From Cupriavidus campinensis (GTDB lineage: Bacteria; Pseudomonadota; Gammaproteobacteria; Burkholderiales; Burkholderiaceae), in assembly GCF_905397395.1 (NCBI RefSeq), contig NZ_CAJPVH010000016.1, positions 1 through 64,000 on the forward strand: a DNA stretch of 64,000 nt, given 5' to 3'. The position numbers and the translations under genes are program-made. Shown one piece after another: positions 33,605 to 43,462 of the stretch (positions within the stretch are counted from its first letter, which is position 1; each line of letters opens with the position of its first letter). The notes under the pieces are model-generated. The model saw only the letters and a program-made list of their open reading frames with translations. It made no database searches and had not been told where the DNA came from.

Positions 33605-34570
33605 ATGGCGTTTTCCAAGATCGTCCCCGCTCTCGCCCTCGCACTGGCCGCCGCCCAAGGCATGGCCCAGGAACTGCCGCCGGGCCCGATGCGGATGCTG
33701 GTCGGCTTCGCGCCGGGTGGTGGCAACGATGTCATCGCCCGCACGGTCGCCACGCAGTTCCAGCTGAACACCAAGACCACCATCGTGGTGGAGAACAAGC
33801 CGGGCGGCGGCAGCACCATCGCCACCGCCGAGATGGCGCGCGCCAAGCCGGATGGCTCGGTGCTGCTGCTGGGCTCGGTGGGCGGCCAGGCGATTGCGCC
33901 GTCCATCTACAGCAAGCTGCCGTACGACCCCGTCAAGGGCGTGCAGCCGGTCTCGCTGGTGGCCAAGTCCGCCAACGCGCTGGTCGTGAACAATGACCTG
34001 CCGGTCAAGAGCGTGCAGGAGCTGCTCGCCTACGCCAAGGCCAATCCGGGCAAGCTCAATGTCACGTCGCCGGGCAATGGCACGATCTCGCACCTGTCGG
34101 CCGAACTGTTCAAGAGCATGGCTGGCGTCTCCATCACGCACATCCCCTATCGCGGCGATGCGCCGGCGATGCAGGATGTGATGGCGGGTCAGGCACAGAT
34201 GACCTTCGCGAGCCTGCCATCGGCCAAGGCGGGGGCCGATTCCGGCAAGGTGCGCATCCTCGCCGTGACCAGCACCAAGCGCGTGGAAACCATGCCGAAC
34301 GTGCCGACCATCGCCGAGTCCGGCGTGCCCGGCTATGAAGTGGTGTCGTGGTACGGCGTCTTCACCACGGGCGGCACGCCGATGCCGACGGTGAACCGCC
34401 TCGCACAGGAGATCGCCGCCGTGGTGGCGCAACCTTCCATCCGTGATTCGATCGCCAAGCAGGGCATGGAGCCCAGCGCGCTGGGCCCGGTGGAGTTCAC
34501 GCAACTGGTGAACCGTGACGCCCAGAAGTGGGAGAAGGTCGTGAAGACCGTCGGCATCAAGCTGGACTGA
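33605..34570 (+). CDS. Bug/TctC family periplasmic binding protein
   Basis: Receptor of 321 residues with signal peptide (FSKIVPALALALAAAQGMAQ). Typical motifs are RMLVGFAPGGGNDVIARTVA, VVENKPGGGSTIATAEMARA and ITHIPYRGDAPAMQDVMAGQ. It lies 132 bases after the oxidase operon on the same strand, so it may capture the oxidase substrate. No TctAB membrane components are present in the window. A strong terminator follows at 34594. Confidence 0.93.
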   Translation: MAFSKIVPALALALAAAQGMAQELPPGPMRMLVGFAPGGGNDVIARTVATQFQLNTKTTIVVENKPGGGSTIATAEMARAKPDGSVLLLGSVGGQAIAPSIYSKLPYDPVKGVQPVSLVAKSANALVVNNDLPVKSVQELLAYAKANPGKLNVTSPGNGTISHLSAELFKSMAGVSITHIPYRGDAPAMQDVMAGQAQMTFASLPSAKAGADSGKVRILAVTSTKRVETMPNVPTIAESGVPGYEVVSWYGVFTTGGTPMPTVNRLAQEIAAVVAQPSIRDSIAKQGMEPSALGPVEFTQLVNRDAQKWEKVVKTVGIKLD

Positions 34571-34593
34571 CCAGCGGGATGACCCAGGCAGGG

Positions 34594-34618
34594 CGGGCGT
34601 TGAGTGGCTCAACGCCCG
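34594..34618. terminator. Terminator hairpin after Bug gene
   Basis: CGGGCGTTGAG (34594-34604) pairs perfectly with CTCAACGCCCG (34608-34618) around a TGG loop, then TT. It sits between the convergent Bug receptor and UvrA-like genes and may serve both. Confidence 0.8.
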
Positions 34619-34630
34619 TTACAGGGAGGA

Positions 34631-37306
34631 TCAACGCAGCTCCCTTGCCAGATATCCCGCCGTCCGGCTCACCTCCACGCTTGCAATCTCGCTTGGGCGG
34701 CCGCAAGCCACGACGCGACCGCCCTGTTCTCCGGCACCGGGCCCCATGTCGATCACCCAGTCCGCCTGTGCCACGACACGCATGTCGTGTTCGACGACCA
34801 CGACGGTGTTTCCCGCATCCACCAGTTCCTGCAGTTGCACCAGCAGGCGGTCCACATCGGCCGGATGCAGTCCATTGGTGGGCTCGTCCAACACGTAAAG
34901 CGTGTCGCCGCGCTGCGCGCGTTGCAGTTCATTGGCCAGTTTGATGCGCTGTGCCTCACCACCCGAGAGTTCGGTGGCGGGCTGCCCCAAGCGAAGGTAT
35001 CCCAGTCCGATATCACGCAACGCCTTCAGCGATCGCATCACCGGCGGCTCGTCCGCAAAGACGTCGCATGCCGCATCGACGGTCAGACCGAGGATGTCAG
35101 CAATATTCCTGCCCTGCCAGGCAATCTCCAGTGTCTGCGGCTGATAGCGCGTGCCATGGCAGGTGGAGCACGGTGCATAGACACTCGGCAGAAACAGCAA
35201 CTCCACGCTTACAAAGCCCTCGCCTTCGCATGTCGGGCAACGACCTTGTGCCACATTGAAGGAAAAGCGCCCTGGCGTGTAGCGCCGTCTGCGCGCCGCG
35301 GGGGTGTCCGCGAAAAGCTTGCGCACATGATCGAACAGTCCGGTATAGGTAGCGAGGTTCGATCGCGGCGTGCGGCCAATCGGTTTCTGATCGACGCGCA
35401 CCAGGCGGCGCACCGCTTCCATGCCGCCCGTGATGCGCCCTTCCGTCGGCGCATCCGTTACCGCGAACAGCGGATCGCGCTCCTCGTCGGCATCGTTGTC
35501 GGTCGCGCGGCCCAGATGACGGTTCACCAGTTCCGGGAGTGCCTGGCTGATGAGGCTCGATTTCCCCGAACCCGAGACACCCGTCACCGCCGCGAAACAT
35601 CCCAGCGGGATTGCAGCATCGAGCTTGTGCAGATTGTTGCGGGAGACATGCGCGAGCTGGAGCCAGCCTGCCGGATCACGCTGCATTCGCTGCGGCGCCT
35701 GGTGCTGGCCAAACAGATACCCTGCGGTACGCGATGCCGACACCGCCGCGAGTCCGTCAGGCGGCCCGCTATAGAGCACACGTCCGCCGCCCTCACCCGC
35801 GGCCGGTCCAACGTCTACGATCCAGTCCGCGTGGCGCATGGTCTCCGTGTCATGCTCGACCACGAACAGCGAGTTGCCGGCCGCCTTCAATCGTCGCAAC
35901 GCCAGCAACAGCGCCTCGCCGTCGGCTGGATGCAGCCCGGCCGATGGCTCGTCGAGCACATAGACCACGCCGAACAGCTGGGACGACAATTGCGTAGCGA
36001 GCCGCAGCCGCTGCAATTCGCCCGACGACAGGGTCGGTGTGCTGCGGTCCAGCGACAGATAGCCCAGTCCGAGATCGATGAGCGTGGACACCCGCTCCAT
36101 CAGCTCTTCCGCGATGCGTTGCGCGGCCAGCCGCTTTTCGTCGGAGAGGTTGGGCGTGCGGCGCACGTCGGGCGCCACCTTGTGCGCGGAGCCTCCCGCG
36201 GCGACGCGCCTCGCCGTGGCAGCGCGCATCGCTTTCGTGCTCAGCACCGCGCCGGATGCTACATCGGGGCTCGCCCACTCTCCGTGCGCAATGGGACGCA
36301 TGATCTCCGCCACGCGGGCAAGGGGAAGGTGCGCGAACTCGCCGATGTCGATGCCCCCGAACGTCACCGACAACGCTTCCTTCTTGAGCCGCTTGCCGTG
36401 ACATGCCGGGCATTCGCGCCCCAACATATATTGCGCCACCCGCTTCTTCATCAACGCGCTCTGCGTCGTGGCAAAGGTCTGCAACACATAGCGGCGGGCG
36501 CCCGTGAACGTCCCCTGGTAGCTGGGCTCCAGCTTGCGCTTGAGCGCAGCGCGCACTTCCCTGGGCGTAAAGCCAGCGTAGACCGGCACCGTGGGCTGTT
36601 CCTCGGTGAACAGGATCCAGTCACGATCCTTCTTCGGTAGCTCGCGCCAGGGCTTGTCCACGTCGTAACCGAGCGTGACCAGGATGTCGCGCAGATTCTG
36701 TCCATGCCATGCGGGCGGCCATGCCGCAATCGCGCGCTCGCGTATCGACAACGAATCGTCGGGGACCATGGACTGCTCGGTGACATCATAGATTCGCCCC
36801 AGACCATGGCAGGTGGGGCAGGCGCCCTCCACCGTATTTGGCGAAAAATCCTCCGCATACAGCATTGGCTGCCGGGCAGGATAGGTGCCGGCGCGCGAAT
36901 AGAGCATGCGCACAAGACTCCCCAACGTGGTGACACTCCCGACGGTGGAACGTGCATTCGGCGTACCGCGCTGCTGCTGGAGCGCAACGGCCGGCGGCAG
37001 TCCTTCGATGGCGTCCACCTCCGGCACGCCGACCTGATCGATCAGCCGTCTGGCATAGGGGGCTACCGACTCGAAGTAGCGCCGCTGTGCTTCCGCATAG
37101 AGTGTGCCGAACGCCAGGGACGACTTCCCTGAACCCGAAACGCCGGTGAAGACCACCAGCGCGTTCCGAGGGATATCGACATCCACGTTCTTGAGATTGT
37201 GCTCACGCGCACCGCGCACGCGGACGAAGTTGCCTGCCACGCCGCCGGCGGCAGCCGGCAACGTGTCGTCCTGTGTCAATTGGCCCTGGCGTTTTTCATC
37301 CTTCAT
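34631..37306 (-). CDS. UvrA-like ABC ATPase (class II UvrA)
   Basis: ABC protein of 891 residues with duplicated UvrA ATPase heads. Seen: Walker A motifs [18 protein letters not shown] and [20 protein letters not shown], signatures [12 protein letters not shown] and [12 protein letters not shown], and zinc modules [24 protein letters not shown] and [12 protein letters not shown]. It is shorter than canonical UvrA (about 940-970) and appears to lack most of the UvrB-binding region, like UvrA2 proteins implicated in drug or damage tolerance. It is single and not linked to uvrB or ssb. Its base composition looks less GC-rich than its neighbours, so transfer is possible. Confidence 0.9.
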   Translation of the reverse strand: MKDEKRQGQLTQDDTLPAAAGGVAGNFVRVRGAREHNLKNVDVDIPRNALVVFTGVSGSGKSSLAFGTLYAEAQRRYFESVAPYARRLIDQVGVPEVDAIEGLPPAVALQQQRGTPNARSTVGSVTTLGSLVRMLYSRAGTYPARQPMLYAEDFSPNTVEGACPTCHGLGRIYDVTEQSMVPDDSLSIRERAIAAWPPAWHGQNLRDILVTLGYDVDKPWRELPKKDRDWILFTEEQPTVPVYAGFTPREVRAALKRKLEPSYQGTFTGARRYVLQTFATTQSALMKKRVAQYMLGRECPACHGKRLKKEALSVTFGGIDIGEFAHLPLARVAEIMRPIAHGEWASPDVASGAVLSTKAMRAATARRVAAGGSAHKVAPDVRRTPNLSDEKRLAAQRIAEELMERVSTLIDLGLGYLSLDRSTPTLSSGELQRLRLATQLSSQLFGVVYVLDEPSAGLHPADGEALLLALRRLKAAGNSLFVVEHDTETMRHADWIVDVGPAAGEGGGRVLYSGPPDGLAAVSASRTAGYLFGQHQAPQRMQRDPAGWLQLAHVSRNNLHKLDAAIPLGCFAAVTGVSGSGKSSLISQALPELVNRHLGRATDNDADEERDPLFAVTDAPTEGRITGGMEAVRRLVRVDQKPIGRTPRSNLATYTGLFDHVRKLFADTPAARRRRYTPGRFSFNVAQGRCPTCEGEGFVSVELLFLPSVYAPCSTCHGTRYQPQTLEIAWQGRNIADILGLTVDAACDVFADEPPVMRSLKALRDIGLGYLRLGQPATELSGGEAQRIKLANELQRAQRGDTLYVLDEPTNGLHPADVDRLLVQLQELVDAGNTVVVVEHDMRVVAQADWVIDMGPGAGEQGGRVVACGRPSEIASVEVSRTAGYLARELR

Positions 37307-37796
37307 GCGAACTGGCCGTACTCGTTTCTGATTCGCTTGCTCGGAACCGGCACTCTTGCAGAAATTCCCGACGGAATCTACGGCTTTCAGCTAATTCGTA
37401 CGTGGTCGGGGACCGCGAGCGGCGGCAATAGTCCCGCAAGGCAGGAACCATGCCAAGGAGGGGGTGAGGACGAGGAGAATATGAGAAAGCATCCTATCGG
37501 ACGCTTCTGCGAGGGGCGCTGGGCTTGCGAACGCGTCGTGCGATAGCGTTCTTGAGCAGGACTGGTAAGCGACAATCGGGTGACGCTGGCGTCCGCCCGA
37601 GAGCCAGGAAGAGCAGCTTCAGTGTGCGACCGTTGTCCGCAACAGTGATGAGCTTGGGCCGGGCCGAGAAGACGCGGACGTCGACTTCATGACCCGGTGT
37701 GAGGGACGAACAAGGTTTGGAAAGTTCGTCCTCTCACCACCTCACAAACGCCGGGCCCACCTCTCAAACGCCGGGCCGGCGGCGGCCCGTCCTCTC
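37307..37796. other. Non-coding gap between uvrA-like gene and flgL
   Basis: No gene is firmly supported in these 490 bases. Seen: a 21-codon plus-strand ORF at 37481-37546 (MRKHPIGRFCEGRWACERVV) behind a good GAGGAGAAT ribosome site; an unrecognised open minus-strand frame of about 75 codons without start; a 17-base direct repeat (CTCWCAAACGCCGGGCC at 37741-37757 and 37761-37777); and a GC hairpin 37773-37788 that could end the flagellar transcript. The composition is less GC-rich than the flagellar region. Confidence 0.55.
37773..37788 (-). terminator. Possible terminator after flgL
   Basis: GGGCCG (37773-37778) pairs with CGGCCC (37783-37788) across GCGG, 9 bases beyond the flgL stop. Only a short T run follows on the minus strand, so strength is doubtful. 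Confidence 0.4.
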
Positions 37797-39032
37797 TTAC
37801 AGATACTTGAACAGGTTCATCCCCTGGATCTGCATGAACGATTGCTGCGCGCCTTGCAGCGCGGTCTGGCGCTGGTAGAACTCGCTGATGGCGGCCGCGT
37901 AGTCCAGGTCTTGCAGGCCCGACAGCGTTTGCGCGTTCGAGAGCGCGCGGTTCTCGCCGATGGTGTCCAGCGCGTCGATTTCATTCAGGCGCGAGCCCAC
38001 CGACGAACGTACCGTCAGCACGTTGTCCAGCGAGTTGCTGAACTGGCGGATGCCCGTGGCGATCACGTTCTGCAGGTTGGCGTTAGCCGCTTCCTGGTTC
38101 AGGCCGGTGTTGATCGGGGCCTTCAGCGCATCGATCACGGCCTTCAGGTTCGCGAACACGTCTGCGCCGGCCTGCTGCGCCGGCTTGGCGGTCATGGTGT
38201 CGCCGTCTGCCGGGGCGCCCTTCACCGAGAACGACACGCCAGCCACATTGATGGCCACGCCTTCCGCGTAGTCCGTCGGGGTGCCCACGGCGGTACCGGT
38301 GGTGGTGTCCATGATGCTGTACTGCATCCTGCCCGTGCCGGCATTGGTCTGGAACGTCAGCGTCAGCGAGTGGCCGTACAGCGGGTCGGTCGGGTCCGTG
38401 ACGGAGATCGCGCTGTAGGTGCCCGTGCCGGTGTTGGTCGAATTGCCCTTGAGCACGTAGCCGGCGTTGCCGGTGACGCTCATGAACACTTCCGAACCGT
38501 TGTTGCCCGCTTCCATCTGGCGCGCGGCATCCACCTGCAGCAGCTGGTGGCCGGTGTCGCCCTGGTACAGCGCACCGCCCGCCGCGTTGAGCGAGAACGG
38601 CACGGTGCCCGACTGCAGGCCGGCGAAGATGTAGTTGCCGTTGCCGTCGTCGGCGTTGGCCAGGCCCATCAGCTGGTCGAACTGGCCCTGCAGCGCGGTG
38701 GCCAGCGACGCGCGGTCGTTGTCGCTCATGGTGCCGTTACCGGCGTTCACCAGCATGGTCTGGATGCTCTGGATCGTCGTGGTGACGGTGGCCAGCGTGT
38801 TGTCTTCCAGGCCGAGGGAGGCCGTGGCCTGCCTGCGCGACGTGGTGTACTGGGTATTCACTGCACCGGACTGCGACACACCCAGCGCGCGCGTGGCGGC
38901 CACGGGGTCGTCGGACGGCGTCAGGATGCGGCGGCCGGTGCCGAGCTGCTGCTGCACGTGCAGCAGGGCCGATTGCTGGCCGTTCATCGAGGCCAGGCCC
39001 TGGTGGTACAGGGTAGAGGTAGCAACGCGCAT
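37797..39032 (-). CDS. flgL: Flagellar hook-filament junction protein FlgL
   Basis: FlgL (HAP3) of 411 residues, which joins the hook to the filament together with FlgK. The N-terminus MRVATSTLYHQGLASMNGQQ and ILTPSDDPVAATRAL are the conserved D0/D1 helices, and the C-terminus AISEFYQRQTALQGAQQSFM followed by MNLFKYL completes the flagellin-like core. The middle domain is variable. Last gene of the flg operon; the gap to flgK is 43 bases. Confidence 0.97.
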   Translation of the reverse strand: MRVATSTLYHQGLASMNGQQSALLHVQQQLGTGRRILTPSDDPVAATRALGVSQSGAVNTQYTTSRRQATASLGLEDNTLATVTTTIQSIQTMLVNAGNGTMSDNDRASLATALQGQFDQLMGLANADDGNGNYIFAGLQSGTVPFSLNAAGGALYQGDTGHQLLQVDAARQMEAGNNGSEVFMSVTGNAGYVLKGNSTNTGTGTYSAISVTDPTDPLYGHSLTLTFQTNAGTGRMQYSIMDTTTGTAVGTPTDYAEGVAINVAGVSFSVKGAPADGDTMTAKPAQQAGADVFANLKAVIDALKAPINTGLNQEAANANLQNVIATGIRQFSNSLDNVLTVRSSVGSRLNEIDALDTIGENRALSNAQTLSGLQDLDYAAAISEFYQRQTALQGAQQSFMQIQGMNLFKYL

Positions 39033-39075
39033 GGCGAGATTCCTTCGTATCCGTTGAGATCGTTGGCGGCCGCGA

Positions 39076-40995
39076 TTACGCGCCGATGCCGATGAGGGTG
39101 TCGAACAGCGTGCTGGCCGTCTGGATCACGCGTGCGTTGGCCTGGTACAGCTGCTGGAACTTGAGCATGTTCACGGTTTCCTCGTCCATGTTCACGCCCG
39201 AGACCGACTGCTGGGCCACATAGATCTGGTTGGTGATGCTGTCCTGCGAGGTCGAGGCGATGGTCGCTGACTTCGTCGCGCTGCCCACGTCGTTGACCAG
39301 CTGCGCGTAGGCGTCGTTGAAGCTCGACGTGCCGTTGATGGTCTTGGCCGTTTGCAGCTTGGCCAGCGCCAGCGCGTTGCCGTTGTCGGCCACGGCGCCG
39401 GAGTTGTTGGCCAGCGTGAAGGTGTCGCCGTTCTTCGGCGCGCCGTCGAACGTGAAGGTCATGCCGTTGAAGGTCACATCGGTGCCCGTGCCGTTGGGCG
39501 CGGTGCTGGTCGGGGTGACTACCGCGCCGGTGGAGTCGGTGAAGGTGTAGGCACCCGCCACGCTGTCGTACGTGGCCGTGATCGGCGCATTGGCCAGCAG
39601 CGCAAAGCCCTGCGCCACGTTGGTGAGCTTGGCGGTGCCCGTGCCGGTGTTGTTCTTGTTGACGTCGGCGCGTGCCGGGGAGGCGGCGGCTACCTTGGCC
39701 GGGTCGGTGATCAGCGTGCCGAAGCTGGCAGCCGCGTTGCGCGTCGGCTGGATCTGGAACGAATCGTTGGCGTTCATCGGCGCGCTAAGGCTGATCGAGA
39801 CACCATCGACGACCATCGGCGTGGCGGCGGTCGGGGCGGCCGCTTGCGAGGCCACCACTTTATTGTCCGACAGGCGCGTCAGCGTGTAGTTGGTACCGTC
39901 GAACTTCAGCGCGTAGTCGCTGGTCGTCAGGTTGCTGGCGTTATCGATGGTGGCCGAGGCAATCGCCGCCGAGGTGTTGTTCTTGTTGGCGTAGACCACC
40001 GGCGAGCCCAGCGAGAACATGTCCGTGCCGATGGCGCCGTTCAGGTCTATGCCCAGCTTGTGCTGGTTGTTGAAGGTCTGGCCGATGGCCAGCGAGAGGC
40101 GGCCGATGGCGTTCTGTGCCGGCTCCAGGGAGTCCGAGCGGAACTTCAGGATGCCACCGAGCGAGCCGCCCGTCACCGAGCCCTCGGAGGCTTCGATGAT
40201 GTTGCCGCTCAGGAGCGTGTAGCCCACCGTCGTGCGGCCGGGGTCGGTGGCCGAGGGCAGCGCCACCATGTCGTACGAATCGCTACCCATGACCAGCGGC
40301 TGGCCGTTGCCGACGAACACGTTGTACGTGCCGCCGTCCTGCACCACCACCTTGGCGCCGACCAGTTCGGTCAGCATGGCCACGGCCTGGTCGCGCTGGT
40401 CGAGCAGGTCGTTCGGCGGCTGGCCACCGCCGGCGGCGGTCATGCGCGTGATTTCCTTGTTCAGGTTCGCGATCTGCTTGGTGTAGTCGTTGACCTGGGT
40501 CACCGTCGACTTGATCTGCGTGTTCAGGCCGTCCTGCAGCTGCTTGAAGTAGTCGCTCGAAGACTTGATCTGGCCAGCCAGCGCCTGGGAAGCCGAGAGC
40601 AGGCTCTGGCGCGCGGCGGTGTCCGCCGGCGTGTCCGACACGGCCTGCACGGCGGCGAAGAACTTCTGCATCAGCGGCGAGAGACCGCCCTTCTGGTCGG
40701 CCAGCAGGTTGTCGATCTGCGAGAGCTGGTCCGCGTACGTCGCCAGCTGGGCGCTGGCCGACGTGGCGCCACGCAGCTGCCCGGTCAGGAAGCTGTCGTA
40801 CACGCGCTGCACGGTAATGGTGTTGGAGCCCTGGCCGTAGAAGCCCGAGCTGGTGTACTGGCCGCCCGCCGACGCAATAATCGTGTTCTGGCGCGTATAG
40901 CCCGCGGTAGCCGCGTTGCTGAAGTTGTGGCCGGTCGTCGTCAGCGCGTTCTGCGCCACGTTCAGGCCCGAAAGACCGATATTAAAGAGAGACAT
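39076..40995 (-). CDS. flgK: Flagellar hook-associated protein FlgK
   Basis: FlgK (HAP1) of 639 residues. The N-terminus LFNIGLSGLNVAQNALTTTG and NFSNAATAGYTRQNTI are the axial family signature; the C-terminus VNMDEETVNMLKFQQLYQAN and ARVIQTASTLFDTLIGI complete the coiled-coil core. The central part contains Ala/Thr/Asn-rich variable beta domains, longer than the E. coli protein (about 547). It overlaps the small ORF upstream by 14 bases. Confidence 0.97.
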   Translation of the reverse strand: MSLFNIGLSGLNVAQNALTTTGHNFSNAATAGYTRQNTIIASAGGQYTSSGFYGQGSNTITVQRVYDSFLTGQLRGATSASAQLATYADQLSQIDNLLADQKGGLSPLMQKFFAAVQAVSDTPADTAARQSLLSASQALAGQIKSSSDYFKQLQDGLNTQIKSTVTQVNDYTKQIANLNKEITRMTAAGGGQPPNDLLDQRDQAVAMLTELVGAKVVVQDGGTYNVFVGNGQPLVMGSDSYDMVALPSATDPGRTTVGYTLLSGNIIEASEGSVTGGSLGGILKFRSDSLEPAQNAIGRLSLAIGQTFNNQHKLGIDLNGAIGTDMFSLGSPVVYANKNNTSAAIASATIDNASNLTTSDYALKFDGTNYTLTRLSDNKVVASQAAAPTAATPMVVDGVSISLSAPMNANDSFQIQPTRNAAASFGTLITDPAKVAAASPARADVNKNNTGTGTAKLTNVAQGFALLANAPITATYDSVAGAYTFTDSTGAVVTPTSTAPNGTGTDVTFNGMTFTFDGAPKNGDTFTLANNSGAVADNGNALALAKLQTAKTINGTSSFNDAYAQLVNDVGSATKSATIASTSQDSITNQIYVAQQSVSGVNMDEETVNMLKFQQLYQANARVIQTASTLFDTLIGIGA

Positions 40996-41245
40996 GTGTC
41001 TGACCCCGGATCTGTTGGTAGCCTTCGGCGTGCGGCCGGCGGCGGTGGATGAGCAAGTTAACGGCGCGAACCACGCGGGACTTTAGCGTCTCATCGGCCA
41101 TTTCCACGTTCTGGCTGGCGCGCATGTTGTGAGCGATCACTTGCTTGAAGACGTAGTCTGGAAGCGACAATAGCGCGGCCGAGAGCGGGCCGCGCGAGGC
41201 GTGGTACGGGGCGTTGGGCGGCGAATGCGTTGCCATGCCGCCCAC
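40982..41245 (-). CDS. Small unrecognised ORF between flgJ and flgK
   Basis: An 87-residue frame with GC-rich third positions like its neighbours, starting 4 bases after the flgJ stop behind a GAAGGG-type ribosome site and overlapping the flgK start by 14 bases. The product is basic and without membrane segment: SLPDYVFKQVIAHNMRASQN, DETLKSRVVRAVNLLIHRRR. Close packing in the operon supports real translation. It could instead be the leader of flgK. I recognise no family. Confidence 0.5.
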   Translation of the reverse strand: MGGMATHSPPNAPYHASRGPLSAALLSLPDYVFKQVIAHNMRASQNVEMADETLKSRVVRAVNLLIHRRRPHAEGYQQIRGQTHVSL

Positions 41246-41248
41246 CCT

Positions 41249-42262
41249 TCAGGTCGAAACCTTCTTCATGATCCGGACCAGCTTCTCGCCGTAGGCCGGA
41301 TCGGTGGCGTAGCCGGCGCGCTGCAGGCCATGCGCGGCTTCTTCCGCGCTGTTGGCGGCCACCACGCCCGCGTAGCGCGAGTTGGTGGTCAGCAGTCGCG
41401 CGTAGTCAGCGCACGCTTCGTCGTAGGAGCCGTAGGCACGGAAGCGGGCCCGCACCTTCTGCGGCTGGCCATCGACATATTCGGTGGTCAGCACTTCGGC
41501 GGTCGGCCCCTTCCAGTTGGCGCCGGCCTTGATGCCGAACACGTTGAAGGTGGTGGAGCCGTCCGGGTTGGTGATCTCGCGGCGGCCCCAGCCCGATTCC
41601 AGCGCGGCCTGGCCGACGATCAGCTTGGCCGGCACGCCCGAGGCGCGCGAGGCGGCCATGGCCGGTCCGGCCAGCCGGTTGACGAAGTTGCTGATGTGTT
41701 CGGGGGAGTCGTCCGGCAACTGGCCCAGTTGCGACTGGCCGTTCTGCTGCCAGTCTGCCTGGCCCTGGTATTGGCGCACGCCGGCGGTGGGGTTCCACGC
41801 GCTGCCGGGCAGTACGGTGCCGATCGGCGGCGGGCCGTCGGCGTCGGTAGCGCCGCGGCTATCGAGCAGGGCCGCCATCTGGGCGTCCTGCTGGCGTCCG
41901 CCCACCCCGGGCGCGGCCATGGTGTCCGGCAGCTGCGTGCCCGTGGCCCGCGCCAGCTGGCGGATCATCACATCGGCCAGGCCAATGCCGCGCGAGGACA
42001 GCTGCTGCGAGAGCTGCTGGTCCATCATCGACATGTAGAGCTTGGTCTGCTCGTTGTCGAACAGGCCGTCCTGCGGCGTGGCGTCGCGCATGCTCTTGAG
42101 CACCATCTGCGTGAAGACGGCCTCGAACTGCTTGGCGGCCGCCTGCAGGGTGTTCTGGTTGTTGCCGGCGCGAGCCTGGTTCTTGAGCGCCTCGAAGCCC
42201 TGCGTATCGAGCGCGAAGCGCTGCGAGACGTCGGTCTGCGAGGAAAGCGTGGCGCCCGACAT
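41249..42262 (-). CDS. flgJ: Flagellar rod protein and peptidoglycan hydrolase FlgJ
   Basis: FlgJ of 337 residues, exported to the periplasm to help the rod cross the cell wall. The N-terminal rod-cap domain carries AAKQFEAVFTQMVLKSMRDA and LYMSMMDQQLSQQLSSRGIG. The C-terminal half is a glucosaminidase domain with the catalytic Glu in GQAALESGWGRREI. The two-domain form is typical of beta- and gamma-proteobacteria. Its start codon shares a base with the flgI stop. Confidence 0.97.
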   Translation of the reverse strand: MSGATLSSQTDVSQRFALDTQGFEALKNQARAGNNQNTLQAAAKQFEAVFTQMVLKSMRDATPQDGLFDNEQTKLYMSMMDQQLSQQLSSRGIGLADVMIRQLARATGTQLPDTMAAPGVGGRQQDAQMAALLDSRGATDADGPPPIGTVLPGSAWNPTAGVRQYQGQADWQQNGQSQLGQLPDDSPEHISNFVNRLAGPAMAASRASGVPAKLIVGQAALESGWGRREITNPDGSTTFNVFGIKAGANWKGPTAEVLTTEYVDGQPQKVRARFRAYGSYDEACADYARLLTTNSRYAGVVAANSAEEAAHGLQRAGYATDPAYGEKLVRIMKKVST

Positions 42263-43455
42263 CAGATGATCTCCAGTTCCGCGCGCAGTGCCCCGGCGGC
42301 CCGCATGGCCTCCAGGATGGTCTGCAGGTCGGCCGGCGTGGCGCCCAGCGCGTTCAGGCCCTTGACCACCGCGGCCAGCGAGGCGCCCGCCTTGACGATC
42401 TGGAGCGAGCCGCCGCCCTGCTTGAGGTCGATCTGCGACACCGGCGCCACCACGGTCTGCCCGTTGCTGAACGGGGCCGGCTGGCTGATCACCGGTTGCG
42501 TGTTGATCACCACCGACAGGTTGCCGTGCGCCACGGCACAGTCTTCCACGGTGACCGCCTGGTTCATCACGATGGAACCGGTGCGGGCGTTCAGGATGAC
42601 CTTGGCGGCGGCCTTGGCCGGGGTGACGTCGAGGTTCTCGATCCGGGCAAGGAAGCCCACGCGTGCCGTCGGCGCCTGCGGGGCGCGCACCTGGACCACG
42701 CGGCCATCCATGGCGGCGGCAGTACCGGGGCCCAGGTTGCGGTTGATGGCGTCGACCACGCGCTCGGCGGTGCCGAAATCGGTGTCCTTGAGTTCCAGGT
42801 TCATGTAGCCGCCTTCTGGCTGGAAGGCCGCGACGGCGCGTTCCACCACGGCGCCGTTGGCGATGCGCCCTACGGCCAGCTGGTTGATCTGGACCTTGCT
42901 GCCGTTGGCCGCCGCACCCGCGCCGCCCACCAGCATGTTGCCCTGCGCGATGGCGTACACCTGGCCGTCGGCGCCCTTGAGCGGCGTCATCAGCAGCGTG
43001 CCGCCGCGCAGGCTCTTGGCGTTACCCATCGACGAGACCACCACGTCGAGCTGGCTGCCCGGCTGCGCGTACGGCGGCAGCGTGGCGGTCACCATCACGG
43101 CCGCCACGTTCTTCAGCTGCATGTTCTTGCCGGCGGGCAGCGTCACGCCGAGCTGCGAGAGCATGTTCGTAATGCTCTGCGTGGTGAACGGCGTCTGCAT
43201 GGTCTGGTCGCCGGTGTTGTCCAGCCCCACGACCAGGCCGTAGCCGATCAGCGGATTGTCACGCACGCCCTGAAACGTGACGAGGTTCTTCAGACGTTCC
43301 GCATGCGCCGTGCCGGCGCCCGCCAGTCCGAAGACCAGCGCGAGCGCGAGCAACAGGCGAGGAAGAGAGACCGCGCGACCCCAGCGGGTAGAAAGGCCGG
43401 GCGGGGTGCCCAATAGCGAGCCTGGCTTGTGGAAAGGCATCGGAGGCAGAAACAT
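42262..43455 (-). CDS. flgI: Flagellar P-ring protein FlgI
   Basis: Periplasmic P-ring protein of 397 residues. The signal peptide hydrophobic core is [18 protein letters not shown], cleaved near TAHAERLK. The mature part has the family blocks [20 protein letters not shown] and [20 protein letters not shown], and ends in the usual [16 protein letters not shown]. The start is uncertain: ATGs at 43479, 43455 and 43440 share the frame; 43455 avoids overlap with flgH. Confidence 0.96.
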   Translation of the reverse strand: MFLPPMPFHKPGSLLGTPPGLSTRWGRAVSLPRLLLALALVFGLAGAGTAHAERLKNLVTFQGVRDNPLIGYGLVVGLDNTGDQTMQTPFTTQSITNMLSQLGVTLPAGKNMQLKNVAAVMVTATLPPYAQPGSQLDVVVSSMGNAKSLRGGTLLMTPLKGADGQVYAIAQGNMLVGGAGAAANGSKVQINQLAVGRIANGAVVERAVAAFQPEGGYMNLELKDTDFGTAERVVDAINRNLGPGTAAAMDGRVVQVRAPQAPTARVGFLARIENLDVTPAKAAAKVILNARTGSIVMNQAVTVEDCAVAHGNLSVVINTQPVISQPAPFSNGQTVVAPVSQIDLKQGGGSLQIVKAGASLAAVVKGLNALGATPADLQTILEAMRAAGALRAELEII

Positions 43456-43462
43456 GGCGGGA

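Noticed and set aside
34604-36640. A 678-codon plus-strand open frame opposite the uvrA-like gene
   Set aside because: Composition (many His/Arg/Gln) and lack of motifs mark it as the antisense shadow of a GC-rich gene with full UvrA motifs on the minus strand.
37493-37730. Open minus-strand frame of about 75 codons in the gap after uvrA-like gene
   Set aside because: No start codon, no family similarity; kept only as part of the unexplained gap.
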